Assembly (NCBI GenBank): GCA_023269545.1
Contig: JAHFTB010000008.1
Span: 1-64,000, forward strand
Direction: 5' to 3'
Source of the DNA: Verrucomicrobiota bacterium
GTDB lineage: Bacteria > Verrucomicrobiota > Verrucomicrobiia > Chthoniobacterales > Xiphinematobacteraceae
Length of the DNA stretch: 64,000 bases
Shown one piece after another: positions 1 through 8,755 of the stretch; within the stretch, counting starts at the first letter, position 1, and the number at the start of each line of letters is the position of its first letter. Below the pieces are notes generated by a model. It was not told the origin of the DNA. It made no database searches and was given only the letters and a program-made list of their open reading frames with translations. Made by a program: the position numbers and the translations under genes.

Positions 1-2
1 CC

Positions 3-194
3 GAAACCATCCGCCGTTTGGCTTTGGCAGGTACCGGTTTGGCACGTGCTCAAGTTCAAACTATCCGGCTCAAACTCTTCAAAATCGGTACCGTTATTTT
101 ACGAAACACACGACGCATCCGACTTTTCTTTTCTGGTTCCTATCCCTATCGCCATCTCTTCCTGGCCGTTTTGAGTCGCCTCAACTCCACCTGA
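3..194 (+). mobile_element. Transposase C-terminus (IS1380-like), cut by window edge
   Basis: An open frame runs in from the left edge and ends in TGA at 192-194. Its last 63 residues read as the C-terminal end of a DDE transposase, with the segments TIRLKLFKIGTVILRNTRRI and SGSYPYRHLFLAVLSRL, which I recognise as the usual ending of IS1380-family transposases. The start lies outside the window, so it cannot be judged whether the element is intact. No clear terminal inverted repeat was identified after the stop. The family name is from memory of the C-terminal pattern; another IS4-superfamily transposase is possible. Confidence 0.65.
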
Positions 195-285
195 ATTTTA
201 TTGGTGCTGTCCCCGGCACTATAAACAACGGGGGCTTGGTGGCTTCTGCCCTTTTCTCTTTATTCCCCTTCAAAAGTCCTGTTTT

Positions 286-426
286 TTACCCTGCTTGCGC
301 TTTTTTATCCAAATCTTCCCGTCCACAGCATCCACTATGAAATTTCCAGGCTAGAGCCTGGTCCAGTATCTCACGGGTATGCTGTGTCAGGTCAGTAGTA
401 GTTATGGTTTGCATTGTACCCATCAT
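286..426 (-). pseudogene. Phd/YefM-like antitoxin fragment
   Basis: A 46-residue minus-strand frame starts at ATG 426 (a second ATG at 414) and begins MQTITTTDLTQHTREILDQA, the typical N-terminus of Phd/YefM antitoxins that bind DNA and a partner toxin. After about 25 residues the resemblance is lost (tryptophan- and cysteine-rich sequence) and the frame stops at TAA 286-288, whereas the family usually has 70-90 residues. No toxin gene is adjacent. It lies just beyond the transposase end, which suggests a truncated accessory toxin-antitoxin module. It may be a chance match. Confidence 0.4.
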
Positions 427-552
427 TCATTTTTGCCGTACTTGGATCGCCAGCATTCAGCAATGCATAAATCTTTCCCCCTTTCCTATTATATAGAAAA
501 GCCAATATACTAATGAGTTCGAGAATTGCAGATTGCGCATACAGTGCGCCTA

Positions 553-2820
553 TTATTCTTCCATGATGCGTTCAATGGAATTTCCCCAAGCCGAGCGCAA
601 ACTTTCGAGGGGCCACTCCCAAGTCGAGTCTGAGGCAGTAATGCGGAGGGAGGTTTCATGGATGGTGGAGCCGATGTGCTGTACAGGAACTCCTTGTTCT
701 TGAAGATAGGAGAGTGCTGTGGAGAGGTCGATTTTTTTGACGGAAACAAGGATGCGAGATTGGGACTCGTTGAAAAGGATCTGATCCGCACGCGGTTTTC
801 GACCGTTTTTATTGCTCTGTCTGTTTTCGTTTCTTCGATTGTCTTCTGCGGCGTTCTCTAAGTGCACATTCACTCCGATCAAGGAAGCACCGGAAATCGC
901 GGATTCCGCGAGGGCGACAGCGATTCCGCCTTCAGAACAGTCATGGGCGCTACGTACCAGGCCCATGCGAATCAGAGATAATACAGCTTGTTGCACGGCG
1001 ATTTCGCGGTCGTAATCGAGTTCGGGGGGCAGTCCCTCTTTGCGTCTGTGAATGACCTTGAGGTAGTGTGAGGCTCCCAGTTCGTCGCCTAGCAATCCGA
1101 TCAGTAGCACCGCATCTCCCGCAGCTTGAAATGATTGGGTGGTAATGTGTTTGGTATCTGCGATGAGGCCCACCATTGCGACGGTAGGGGTAGGGTCAAT
1201 GGCGCCGGCCGGGCTTTCATTGTAGAGGCTGACATTTCCACCGGTCACGGGAGTTCCAAAGCGAATACAGGCTTCGGCCAATCCTTCCACTGCTTCGCGA
1301 AGCTGCAGGAAGTTTTCGGGTTTATAGGGGTTTCCAAAATTAAGATTGTCGGTAACGGCAAGCGGGACTGCTCCTGAACAAGCGAGATTGCGGGCGGCTT
1401 CGGCTACGGCAATGCGTGCGCCATCGCGCGGATTTTGTCGACAGTAGAGTGCATTACAATCCGAGGTCGCCGCTAAAATTTTGTTTGCTTCGCGGACTAT
1501 GAAAACGGCTGCATCTGAACCGGGAAGCACGGCTGCGCCTAGGCGTACCATATGGTCGTATTGACGCCACACCCACTGTTTGGAAGCGAGGCTGGGATGG
1601 CTCAGAAGACGCGGTAAAATTTCCACGGGATCTGTTTGTGGAATCGTGTTCAAATCCAGAGGCCGAATTTCTTTTTTGGGGGCGACTTCACGTTCATACA
1701 CCGGCGCTTCATCTGCCAATGCGCGGGCTGGAATCTCTACGACGACATCATCGCCTTCTCGCACGCGCATTTTGCCATCGTTGCGGACTTCTCCGATCTG
1801 AGCATAGGGGAGGTCCCATTTTTCAAAAATGTCACGCACGCGCTGTTCCTGTCCCCGTTTGACAATGACGAGCATACGTTCTTGAGATTCACTGAGAAGA
1901 ATTTCGTAGGGGGTCATTCCGGTCTCGCGTTGGGGAACGAGACGCACGTCGATTTCAACCCCCGTACCGCCACGGCTGGCGGTTTCGCAAGTGGAACAGG
2001 TCAGGCCCGCTGCACCCATATCCTGGATGCCAGCAACGCAGCCGCTAGCAAGGAGCTCCAGGCAAGCCTCGAGGAGTAATTTTTCTCGAAAAGGATCTCC
2101 CACTTGAACAGCCGGACGATCCTGTTTGGATTCTTCGGTCAGTTCGCGGGAGGCAAAGGCCGCACCCGCCAATCCGTCGCGTCCTGTTTCGGCTCCCACA
2201 TAAAATACGGGATTTCCGACACCCTGCGCAGCTCCTCGAGCGATTTGTTCGTGGCGAAGAATGCCCAGGCAAAAAACGTTGACCAAGGGATTCCCACTAT
2301 AGCTTTCGTCAAAATAGATTTCTCCTCCGATGGTGGGAACTCCTATGCAATTCCCATAATGGGCAATCCCGGCAACCACTCCGGAGAAAAGCCTGCGGTT
2401 GGTACGACCGGTTTCTCCTTCGATAGGACCAAAGCGCAAGGAGTTCAGGGAAAAAATGGGCCGGGCACCCATCGTAAAAATATCGCGAATGATTCCTCCT
2501 ACGCCTGTCGCTGCTCCTTGAAAAGGCTCCACGGCACTGGGATGGTTGTGGCTTTCAATCTTAAATGCCACTGCCCAGCCGTCACCAATATCTATGACGC
2601 CCGCATTTTCCTCTCCCGCTTTGACGAGTACGTTGGCGCCGGTGGTGGGAAATTTCCGAAGTTCGCGTTTGGAGTTCTTGTAAGAGCAATGTTCGCTCCA
2701 CATGACGGAAAAGACTCCCAGTTCAGCTAAGGAGGGTTCACGTCCTAAAATAGTAAGGATTTTTTGGTATTCGGTGGGGGTGAGACCATGGCGCTGAATC
2801 ATTTCCGAGGTGATTTGCAT
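553..2820 (-). CDS. purL: Phosphoribosylformylglycinamidine synthase subunit PurL
   Basis: This 755-residue protein is the small-type PurL, which converts FGAR to FGAM with ATP and the ammonia supplied by PurQ in the fourth step of purine synthesis. Visible family motifs include the N-terminal [29 protein letters not shown] and GVGGIIRDI (substrate and ATP binding), the repeat-half motif [14 protein letters not shown], and [10 protein letters not shown]. The two pseudo-repeated AIRS-like halves have normal length. A short polar insertion (about residues 683-700, rich in Asn/Arg) sits before the last conserved stretch. It is downstream of purQ and purS on the same strand, consistent with the three-subunit complex. 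Start ATG at 2820. Confidence 0.97.
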   Translation of the reverse strand: MQITSEMIQRHGLTPTEYQKILTILGREPSLAELGVFSVMWSEHCSYKNSKRELRKFPTTGANVLVKAGEENAGVIDIGDGWAVAFKIESHNHPSAVEPFQGAATGVGGIIRDIFTMGARPIFSLNSLRFGPIEGETGRTNRRLFSGVVAGIAHYGNCIGVPTIGGEIYFDESYSGNPLVNVFCLGILRHEQIARGAAQGVGNPVFYVGAETGRDGLAGAAFASRELTEESKQDRPAVQVGDPFREKLLLEACLELLASGCVAGIQDMGAAGLTCSTCETASRGGTGVEIDVRLVPQRETGMTPYEILLSESQERMLVIVKRGQEQRVRDIFEKWDLPYAQIGEVRNDGKMRVREGDDVVVEIPARALADEAPVYEREVAPKKEIRPLDLNTIPQTDPVEILPRLLSHPSLASKQWVWRQYDHMVRLGAAVLPGSDAAVFIVREANKILAATSDCNALYCRQNPRDGARIAVAEAARNLACSGAVPLAVTDNLNFGNPYKPENFLQLREAVEGLAEACIRFGTPVTGGNVSLYNESPAGAIDPTPTVAMVGLIADTKHITTQSFQAAGDAVLLIGLLGDELGASHYLKVIHRRKEGLPPELDYDREIAVQQAVLSLIRMGLVRSAHDCSEGGIAVALAESAISGASLIGVNVHLENAAEDNRRNENRQSNKNGRKPRADQILFNESQSRILVSVKKIDLSTALSYLQEQGVPVQHIGSTIHETSLRITASDSTWEWPLESLRSAWGNSIERIMEE

Positions 2821-2978
2821 GAGTAATTTCAGAAAATATTTTCAAATAAAATGTCACCCCATCCGTTTTTATTTCCCGAACATCACCTTCCATTCAAAAC
2901 GTTCCAGGTAAAAAAAGGACAAGAAAAGAATGAGGGATTTTATAGCGCAGCAATCCACTGTATATCCGGTAAAACTCG

Positions 2979-3683
2979 TCAATGAGTGACACTTCTTGGC
3001 ATTTGCAAATATTCCATCATACTTTGGAAAAATTTTGCGCCGTCCGTGCTCCCTAACAGAGGGTCGCAGGCACGCTCCGGATGGGGCATGAGACCGAAGA
3101 CATTCCGCTGTTGATTACAAATGCCAGCAATATTTTCGCAGGAACCATTTGGGTTGGATGCATTAAGACGGCCTTGTGCATCGGCATATCTTAATAAAAC
3201 CCGACCTTCCGCATTCAATTCCCGAAGCGTTGCTTCATCCGCATAATAACAGCCTTCGCCATGGGCTATAGGAAGGTTGAGGAGGGTGCCGGAAGGGATG
3301 AGATGAGTAAATGGCGAGGAAGGGCTTTCCACTCGTAGGAAAACGTGTTCACAACGGAAGTGAAGTCCCTGATTACGGACTAATGCTCCGGGAAGCAGAC
3401 GGGCCTCAGTGAGGATTTGAAATCCATTACAAATTCCGATGACTAATTTTCCTTCTTTTGCCACTCGAACGACCTCTTGCATGATCGGAGAAAATCTTGC
3501 AATGGCTCCACTGCGCAGATAATCGCCATATGAGAATCCGCCCGGTAGCACCACGGCATCATAGCCGGAAAGGTCGCTCGTCTTATGCCAGACAGTTTCT
3601 GCGTCGATTTGAAGACTCCGCAGGGCATAAACGGCATCTTGATCGCAATTCGAAGCAGGGAATTGTAGGACGGCAAACTTCAT
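2979..3683 (-). CDS. purQ: Phosphoribosylformylglycinamidine synthase subunit PurQ
   Basis: A 234-residue class I glutamine amidotransferase that releases ammonia from glutamine for PurL. The nucleophile cysteine is in GICNGFQIL (about residue 93) and the histidine-glutamate pair is in MPHPERACD near the C-terminus. The N-terminal FPASNCDQD and the PGGFSYGDYLRSGAIA motifs are diagnostic for PurQ. The length matches the small stand-alone form that works with PurS and the short PurL. It is separated from purL by 158 bases with no recognised gene and from purS by a family 4 repeat. Confidence 0.97.
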   Translation of the reverse strand: MKFAVLQFPASNCDQDAVYALRSLQIDAETVWHKTSDLSGYDAVVLPGGFSYGDYLRSGAIARFSPIMQEVVRVAKEGKLVIGICNGFQILTEARLLPGALVRNQGLHFRCEHVFLRVESPSSPFTHLIPSGTLLNLPIAHGEGCYYADEATLRELNAEGRVLLRYADAQGRLNASNPNGSCENIAGICNQQRNVFGLMPHPERACDPLLGSTDGAKFFQSMMEYLQMPRSVTH

Positions 3684-3693
3684 TCCATGGATT

Positions 3694-3790
3694 GTAGAAC
3701 TTACAGCCTAATGAAAGCTGCGAATCACTCTCAAGAACCGAATGGATAAAAAATGCTTTTCTTAAAGAAAGTCCAGTTTCCGGGCAGGCA
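3694..3790. repeat. Dispersed repeat family 4, copy 1
   Basis: About 97 bases between purS and purQ. It opens with GTAGAACTTACAGCCTAA and contains CTGCGAATC, CTCAAGAACCGAATGGAT and a final CCAGTTTCCGGGC. Near-identical order of these words recurs at 11068-11139, 38071-38160 and 49022-49113. The right end is a degraded version of the small hairpin GCCCAG-TTC-CTGGGC seen in the other copies. It interrupts what is normally a tight purS-purQ junction. Confidence 0.85.
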
Positions 3791-3797
3791 CACAAAT

Positions 3798-4040
3798 TTA
3801 TTCCACAATTCGCAGTGTGTAATCTTCGATCACGGGATTCGAAAGTAAGTCCTGACAAACTTGGTGCAACTGATTCTGGATTTGGGGATTATTCTCAGAA
3901 TTCAGTTCTATTTCGATAAATTTGCCGACACGAACCTGTCCGACCTCGGTAAGACCAAGGTGTTGGAGGGCCTGCGCGGTGGCGGCTCCTTGAGGATCCA
4001 AAACGGTAGGTTTAGGAAGAACGGTAACAATGGCCTTCAT
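3798..4040 (-). CDS. purS: Phosphoribosylformylglycinamidine synthase subunit PurS
   Basis: An 80-residue protein with the PurS pattern: N-terminal AIVTVLPKPTVLDPQGAAT, LGLTEVGQVRVGKFIEIEL in the middle and a C-terminal VIEDYTLRIVE. PurS is the small structural subunit that joins PurL and PurQ. Size and fold-defining residues fit the family, and the co-directional purQ and purL follow. ATG start at 4040. Confidence 0.93.
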   Translation of the reverse strand: MKAIVTVLPKPTVLDPQGAATAQALQHLGLTEVGQVRVGKFIEIELNSENNPQIQNQLHQVCQDLLSNPVIEDYTLRIVE

Positions 4041-4047
4041 ATTTATA

Positions 4048-4237
4048 TTGGGTGGCTCGTAGTTCTTGGTTCGTAGAAGTTACGGGTGGATAGTTCGCAA
4101 TTTTTTATTGGTGGATCACATCTTGTACCACCCATCAACTATAAAATTAAGATGGCAGATCAGATGGGACGCACTCACATGTTGCCCCGTCAATTGTCGC
4201 AAACTGATCACTACGAACTTCTACGAACTACGAACTA
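4048..4237. repeat. Family 3 element with inverted ends
   Basis: The region between purS and ahcY is bounded by inverted copies of the same words: GTTCGTAGAAGTT at 4070-4082 on the left and AACTTCTACGAACTACGAAC at 4217-4236 on the right. Related GTTCGTAG/CTACGAAC clusters occur at 15204-15263 and, more weakly, at 9695-9756 and 28622-28680. The interior contains no convincing gene. The right edge includes the TAG stop codon of ahcY (CTA at 4235-4237 on the plus strand). It looks like a small non-autonomous element or a paired hairpin. Confidence 0.7.
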
Positions 4238-5665
4238 ATACCTATAGTGTTCCGGTTTGTAAGGGCCTTCCACTGGCACGCCGATATAGTCAGCCTGTTC
4301 CTTCGTTAACTTCGTGAGCTTCACTCCGATTTTTTCCAAGTGGAGGCGGGCTACTTCTTCATCCAAATGTTTCGGGAGGCGGTAGACTCCTGTTTCGTAT
4401 TCATCCCGTTGCTGCCAAAGATCAATTTGTGCAAGCACTTGATTGGTGAAGGAATTGGACATTACAAAGCTGGGATGACCCGTGGCGCATCCCAGATTGA
4501 CGAGGCGGCCTTCTGCCAAGACGTAAATTTGTGGACCTCCGGGTAGAGTATAACGATCTACCTGCGGCTTGATGTTCAACTTGGTAACTCCCGCATGGTG
4601 GCTTAAGCGTTCGATTTGGATTTCATTGTCGAAGTGCCCGATGTTGCAAACAATGGCTTGGTCCTTCATTTTGAGAAGGTGATCCAGAGTCAGGACATCA
4701 CAGTTGCCAGTAGTGGTGACATAGATGTCAGCCTCTCCGAGGGTATCCTCCACAGTGGTCACTTCAAATCCTTCCATAGCTGCTTGTAAGGCATTGATAG
4801 GGTCCACTTCCGTTACAATTACGCGCGCTCCAAATCCGCGCAGGGAGTGAGAGCAGCCCTTGCCCACATCTCCATATCCACAAACCACGGCTACTTTACC
4901 CGCAACCATGACGTCTGTCGCGCGTTTGATTCCATCCGCAAGGGATTCGCGGCAACCGTACAGGTTGTCGAATTTGGATTTGGTTACGGAATCATTCACA
5001 TTAATGGCAGGAACCAGCAATTTGCCTTGTTCCAACATTCTGTACAGCCGATGCACGCCTGTGGTGGTTTCCTCGGAGACTCCCCGCCATTCTTTGACAA
5101 GTTCGTGCCAACGGAAAGGATCATCGGCATGGATTTTTTTGAGCAGGTCTTTGATGACCTGTTCTTCGGGATTGGCAGAAGGACTGTTTACCCAATCCCC
5201 GCCTTCTTCCAATTCATGGCCTCTATGGATGAGCAAAGTGGCGTCCCCTCCATCATCCACGATCAATTGAGGGCCCTGCCCCTCACGAAAACAAAGAGCC
5301 TGATAGGTGCACCACCAATATTCTTCCAAGGTTTCACCTTTCCAAGCAAAGACAGGCACTCCTGTTTCAGCGATAGCCGCAGCAGCATGATCCTGTGTGG
5401 AAAAAATATTGCAACTGGCCCAGCGGACGGAGGCACCCAACGCACAGAGGGTCTCGATGAGCACGGCTGTTTGAATCGTCATGTGCAGAGAACCTGTGAT
5501 ACGTACGCCCTGCAGAGGCTTTGTTTTTCCGTATTTGGCACGTAATGCCATGAGGCCGGGCATTTCATGTTCGGCGATGGTGATTTCTTTGCGTCCCCAA
5601 CCAGCAAGTAAAATATCCGCTACTCGATAGTGAGTTGGAGAAGTCATGGTTTTGATAATACTCAT
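4235..5665 (-). CDS. ahcY: Adenosylhomocysteinase
   Basis: This 476-residue enzyme hydrolyses S-adenosylhomocysteine to adenosine and homocysteine using bound NAD. The family motifs are [39 protein letters not shown], the NAD-binding [27 protein letters not shown], and the C-terminal YKPEHYRY. The first ATG (MSIIKTM) is 7 bases after the metK stop, so metK and ahcY form one transcription unit; a second ATG six codons in is also possible. The TAG stop is part of the family 3 repeat, the sequence after the terminal YRY being immediately repeat. It presumably shares regulation with metK. Confidence 0.97.
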   Translation of the reverse strand: MSIIKTMTSPTHYRVADILLAGWGRKEITIAEHEMPGLMALRAKYGKTKPLQGVRITGSLHMTIQTAVLIETLCALGASVRWASCNIFSTQDHAAAAIAETGVPVFAWKGETLEEYWWCTYQALCFREGQGPQLIVDDGGDATLLIHRGHELEEGGDWVNSPSANPEEQVIKDLLKKIHADDPFRWHELVKEWRGVSEETTTGVHRLYRMLEQGKLLVPAINVNDSVTKSKFDNLYGCRESLADGIKRATDVMVAGKVAVVCGYGDVGKGCSHSLRGFGARVIVTEVDPINALQAAMEGFEVTTVEDTLGEADIYVTTTGNCDVLTLDHLLKMKDQAIVCNIGHFDNEIQIERLSHHAGVTKLNIKPQVDRYTLPGGPQIYVLAEGRLVNLGCATGHPSFVMSNSFTNQVLAQIDLWQQRDEYETGVYRLPKHLDEEVARLHLEKIGVKLTKLTKEQADYIGVPVEGPYKPEHYRY

Positions 5666-5672
5666 ATATTTA

Positions 5673-6911
5673 TTATTTTACGGATTCGGAAAGGGCGGCG
5701 ATTTTGTCCACATGCTGCCAGATCAGACCCTGATCTACATTTCCAATAGCCTCGCGAAGGGCATCCACTTTGTCTGTCCGTTCCCAGGTAAGATCGTGGT
5801 CTGTTTTTCCAAAATGTCCGTAATTGGTAGTTTTATAATAAATGGGTCTCAACAGATCCAGCTGTTCGATGATTTCGGCAGGTTTAAAACCGAATACTGC
5901 TTGTATGGCGGCTTCAATACGGCCTTCATCGATTTTTGCTGTGCCAAAAGTATTCACGTGCAAGCTCACTGGATTGGGATATCCGATAGCATAAGCAAAT
6001 TGGACTTCGCATCGTTCGGCTAATCCTGCAGCTACCACATTCTTCGCTACATAGCGTCCCATATAAGCAGCTGAGCGGTCTACCTTAGTGGGATCCTTGC
6101 CGGAAAATGCTCCTCCGCCATGGCGTCCCCATCCGCCGTAAGTATCCACAATGATTTTTCTTCCGGTAAGGCCCGCATCTCCCTGGGGGCCTCCGATCAC
6201 AAATTTACCGGTGGGGTTCACAAGGAATTTCGTTTCATTGCTGAGCAATTCCTCTGGCAGTACTTCCCGGATTACCTCTTCGATGACAAAAGATTCGATT
6301 TGTTCATGCGAAACTTCCGGCGTGTGTTGAGTGGAAACTACCACATTGGAAATAGCGGTAGGCACATGATTGGTATAAACGACGGATACTTGAGTTTTCG
6401 CATCCGGTCGAAGCCAGGATACCACACCACTTTTGCGCAAATGAGTCAGTCTGCGACCAAGACGGTGCGCAAACATGATGGGCGCCGGCATGAACTCCGG
6501 TGTTTCCAAACAAGCATATCCAAACATAAGCCCTTGATCTCCGGCGCCTTGCTCAGATGTTTTTTTTCCGTTTGCCTGCCGAGCATCCACCCCTTGTGCA
6601 ATATCCTGACTTTGCGCGGTCAGAGCATTAAGAATAAATACCTTGTCGGCATGAAAAACATCATCGTCATTTACATATCCAATTTCGCGAATTGCTTTTT
6701 GTGCAACTTCGTGGTACGCAATTTTTGCGTTCGTAGTAATCTCCCCCCCAATTACCAACAAATTGCTTTTGGCATAAGTCTCACAAGCAACCCGACTCTT
6801 GTTATCCTGAGCCAGGCAGGCATCTAAAACTGCATCAGAAATGGCATCACATACTTTGTCGGGATGACCTTCTCCGACAGATTCAGAAGCAAAAATGAAT
6901 TGGCGAGACAT
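5673..6911 (-). CDS. metK: S-adenosylmethionine synthetase
   Basis: MetK makes SAM from methionine and ATP. The protein (412 residues from the chosen start) has the N-terminal [30 protein letters not shown], the substrate loop [20 protein letters not shown] and [17 protein letters not shown]. The reading frame is open to ATG 6929, but that start would put the coding region into the palindrome at 6928-6943; ATG 6911 gives the canonical MSRQFIF N-terminus and has GGAG upstream. It is the first gene of the metK-ahcY unit, divergent from the SahR-like regulator. Confidence 0.96.
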   Translation of the reverse strand: MSRQFIFASESVGEGHPDKVCDAISDAVLDACLAQDNKSRVACETYAKSNLLVIGGEITTNAKIAYHEVAQKAIREIGYVNDDDVFHADKVFILNALTAQSQDIAQGVDARQANGKKTSEQGAGDQGLMFGYACLETPEFMPAPIMFAHRLGRRLTHLRKSGVVSWLRPDAKTQVSVVYTNHVPTAISNVVVSTQHTPEVSHEQIESFVIEEVIREVLPEELLSNETKFLVNPTGKFVIGGPQGDAGLTGRKIIVDTYGGWGRHGGGAFSGKDPTKVDRSAAYMGRYVAKNVVAAGLAERCEVQFAYAIGYPNPVSLHVNTFGTAKIDEGRIEAAIQAVFGFKPAEIIEQLDLLRPIYYKTTNYGHFGKTDHDLTWERTDKVDALREAIGNVDQGLIWQHVDKIAALSESVK

Positions 6912-6927
6912 AGGGGGACATAACTCC

Positions 6928-6943
6928 ACATATCAAAATATGT
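6928..6943. promoter_or_regulatory. Candidate operator between metK and the ArsR-methyltransferase gene
   Basis: The sequence ACATAT-CAAA-ATATGT is a perfect inverted repeat with six-base arms in the 50-base gap between two divergent genes. ArsR-family repressors usually bind such short dyads overlapping promoters, so this is the obvious candidate site for the neighbouring regulator controlling both itself and metK-ahcY. The binding is inferred, not shown. Confidence 0.55.
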
Positions 6944-6961
6944 CAATAACTTCATAGATCT

Positions 6962-7888
6962 ATGGCCTCTCTTCTCAGAGCCCTCAAAGCACTTGCCGAA
7001 CCCACTCGGCTTAGATTGGTATTTCTCCTTCAGGAGGAAGAACTAACCGTGGCCGAACTCCAAGAAATTTTGGGAATGGGCCAATCCCGTATTTCCGCCA
7101 ATCTCGCGTTGCTTCATCGGGAGGCCCTTGTGGCACAGCGCCGCGTGGGAAAAAATGTCTTCTATTCCGCAACAGCCACAAAAATCGAAACCCTCAACAT
7201 TCTATTAAGAGAAATCATCAAGGATCTTCCGGACACCGAACGTGACAAAAGCGCACTCAAACTGATCCTGAAAAAACGCAAAGACAAAGCAACCGAGTAC
7301 TTTGATAAACTTGCCGGAAAGTTTGGTCGCACCTATATTCCGGGCCGCTCCTGGCAAGCACTGGCGCATGCTTTGTTAAAGACCCTTCCTCCCTTGGTCA
7401 TTGCAGACTTGGGGGCCGGTGAAGGCACGCTTTCTCACTTACTGGCCCGCAATGCCAAGCAAGTGATCGCTGTAGACAATTCCGAAGCCATGGTCACATT
7501 TGGTTGGGATTTCGCTCGCCAACACGATTTTCACAATCTCGAATATCGTCTCGGAGATATTGAAAATCCTCCTATCGCAGATGGATCTGTGGATCTGGCG
7601 CTTTTTAGCCAAGCATTGCACCATGCTTCCAGTCCCCAACGAGCTCTCCTCGAGGCAACCCGTATTCTTCGCCCCGGAGGCCGGGTCCTGATTTTAGATC
7701 TAGCCAGCCACACCTACGAACAAGCTCGGGAATTGTATGCGCATGTGTGGTTAGGGTTTTCCGAAATCGAACTCTATCAGATCTTGGAAAAAGCCTCCTT
7801 TACAGCCATTGAAGTCTCTATCGTCTCCCGCGAAAAACAGGCACCTCATTTTCAGACCATCCTCGCCACCGCTATTAAACCAGAATAA
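6962..7888 (+). CDS. ArsR-family regulator fused to a methyltransferase domain (SahR-like)
   Basis: Residues 1-85 form an ArsR winged helix: ALAEPTRLRLVFLL, then the recognition region LGMGQSRISANLALLHREAL and VGKNVFYSA. Residues about 110-300 form a class I SAM-dependent methyltransferase fold with VIADLGAGEGTLSHLLA (motif I) and LFSQALHHASSPQRAL and ILRPGGRVLILDL (later motifs). The 308-residue fusion is known as the SahR type, which senses S-adenosylhomocysteine and controls SAM-cycle genes. Here it is divergent from metK-ahcY with a palindrome between, which supports that role strongly. It probably senses SAH or SAM through the C-terminal domain rather than methylating a substrate; this is inference. 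Confidence 0.85.
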   Translation: MASLLRALKALAEPTRLRLVFLLQEEELTVAELQEILGMGQSRISANLALLHREALVAQRRVGKNVFYSATATKIETLNILLREIIKDLPDTERDKSALKLILKKRKDKATEYFDKLAGKFGRTYIPGRSWQALAHALLKTLPPLVIADLGAGEGTLSHLLARNAKQVIAVDNSEAMVTFGWDFARQHDFHNLEYRLGDIENPPIADGSVDLALFSQALHHASSPQRALLEATRILRPGGRVLILDLASHTYEQARELYAHVWLGFSEIELYQILEKASFTAIEVSIVSREKQAPHFQTILATAIKPE

Positions 7889-7933
7889 GGACCTGCCATA
7901 CCTGCTATTCTATCTGCCATACAAAAAACTTCA

Positions 7934-7958
7934 TATAGCGAAACCGGTATAAAATCAG
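7934..7958. repeat. Dispersed repeat family 2 copy
   Basis: TATAGCGAAACC followed by GGTATAAAAT. The same two words in this order occur at 49115-49136, 46034-46053, 54311-54342 and 56240-56270, and inverted at 56372-56393 and 63137-63158. The two sides are loosely complementary (TATAGC against GTATA). The rest of the 7889-8084 gap holds no gene that I can see. Confidence 0.8.
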
Positions 7959-8084
7959 CATGGATTTTCCTGGGATTTTTGATTCCATCGAGGCGATCGA
8001 GTGGGAATCCTCCTCACTGAGGGCTCCTCTCGCATGAGTTGTTTTCTCACTTGCAAAGTGAAATTTTAAGGTATTCGTATTTAC

Positions 8085-8172
8085 TGAGTGATTTTACGCA
8101 AAAAAGGGAAATCTTGCAGGCTAAAATGGTTTTTTTGCTCCCAGAGCTCCTAAAAGTGCGTACCGTCAGTTA
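8085..8172 (+). repeat. MITE-like repeat family 1, copy A
   Basis: About 88 bases with the left end GAGTGATTTTACGCA and the right end TGCGTACCGTCAGTTA. Between lie the family words AAAAAAGGGAAA, GGCTAAAATGGTTTTTTTGC and CCCAGAGCTCCT. It precedes the thioesterase gene. Terminal inverted repeats are partly degraded in this copy. Confidence 0.9.
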
Positions 8173-8183
8173 CTGATACCGTC

Positions 8184-8615
8184 ATGAGCGCTGCTCCTAC
8201 CTCGATTGTCACCCCCGTCCAGGTAATGTATTTCGATACTGATGCGGGAGGTGTTGTCCATAATATCGCCTATCTCCGTTTCATTGAAACGGCTCGAACA
8301 CAGCTTGCTGTGCAGCTGGGCATCACTTTTGAAGCCATCCTGCGTACCCACATCCACCCGGTGGTAGTACGAACGACCATTGAATATCGGAAGCCGGCAC
8401 GATTGGGAGACTGCCTAGAGGTTCACGGACGTTTGGGGAGATTTACGGGTGTTCGGTTCTGGTGCGAGTTTGAGATTCTGAGGCCCATGGATAGCGCTCA
8501 ATTAGTCACCTGCGAGCAGATTCTGGCTTTGGTCAAAATGCCAGAGGGGCGTCCCATCCGCTTACCTGAGGGTTTTCCGGAGAATTCCACCTTTCCGAGC
8601 AGGAACGAACGATAA
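8184..8615 (+). CDS. Hotdog acyl-CoA thioesterase (YbgC/FadM-like)
   Basis: A 143-residue single-domain hotdog protein of the 4-hydroxybenzoyl-CoA thioesterase-like group, expected to hydrolyse short acyl-CoA or acyl-ACP thioesters. The catalytic segment is MYFDTDAGGVVHNIAYLRFIE (aspartate in the DTDAGG turn), followed by IEYRKPARLGD and a strand-rich C-terminus. YbgC is often linked to the Tol-Pal system, but no tol gene is present here. Substrate unknown. It starts a few bases after a family 1 repeat. Confidence 0.88.
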   Translation: MSAAPTSIVTPVQVMYFDTDAGGVVHNIAYLRFIETARTQLAVQLGITFEAILRTHIHPVVVRTTIEYRKPARLGDCLEVHGRLGRFTGVRFWCEFEILRPMDSAQLVTCEQILALVKMPEGRPIRLPEGFPENSTFPSRNER

Positions 8616-8639
8616 ATGATACCCTGTTGCGAAATCTGC

Positions 8640-8666
8640 TGATCTGCCGAATGTTTTGGCAGATCA
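8640..8666. terminator. Hairpin after the thioesterase gene
   Basis: TGATCTGCC and GGCAGATCA form a perfect 9-bp stem with a 9-base loop 25 bases after the stop codon. There is no uridine run after it, so a Rho-independent terminator is only possible; it may be an RNA-stabilising hairpin. Confidence 0.4.
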
Positions 8667-8697
8667 CTCAAACACAATGCGTGATCCTTTGAGTTTT

Positions 8698-8725
8698 TTG
8701 GGGACAAAATAAAGATCCGTATAAT
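8698..8725 (+). promoter_or_regulatory. Candidate sigma-70 promoter of trxB
   Basis: TTGGGG at 8698-8703 and TATAAT at 8720-8725 are separated by 16 bases and lie about 30 bases before the trxB start. The -10 is a consensus match, the -35 is weak. Inference from sequence only. Confidence 0.4.
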
Positions 8726-8755
8726 TTATGCTGCACAATGAGAGGAGAGGCGGAT

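Noticed and set aside
2104-2730. 208-codon plus-strand frame antisense to purL
   Set aside because: It is a shadow of purL with no recognisable protein features.
6912-6961. SAM riboswitch ahead of metK
   Set aside because: The gap to the divergent regulator is only 50 bases, too short for a known SAM riboswitch; a protein operator is more likely.
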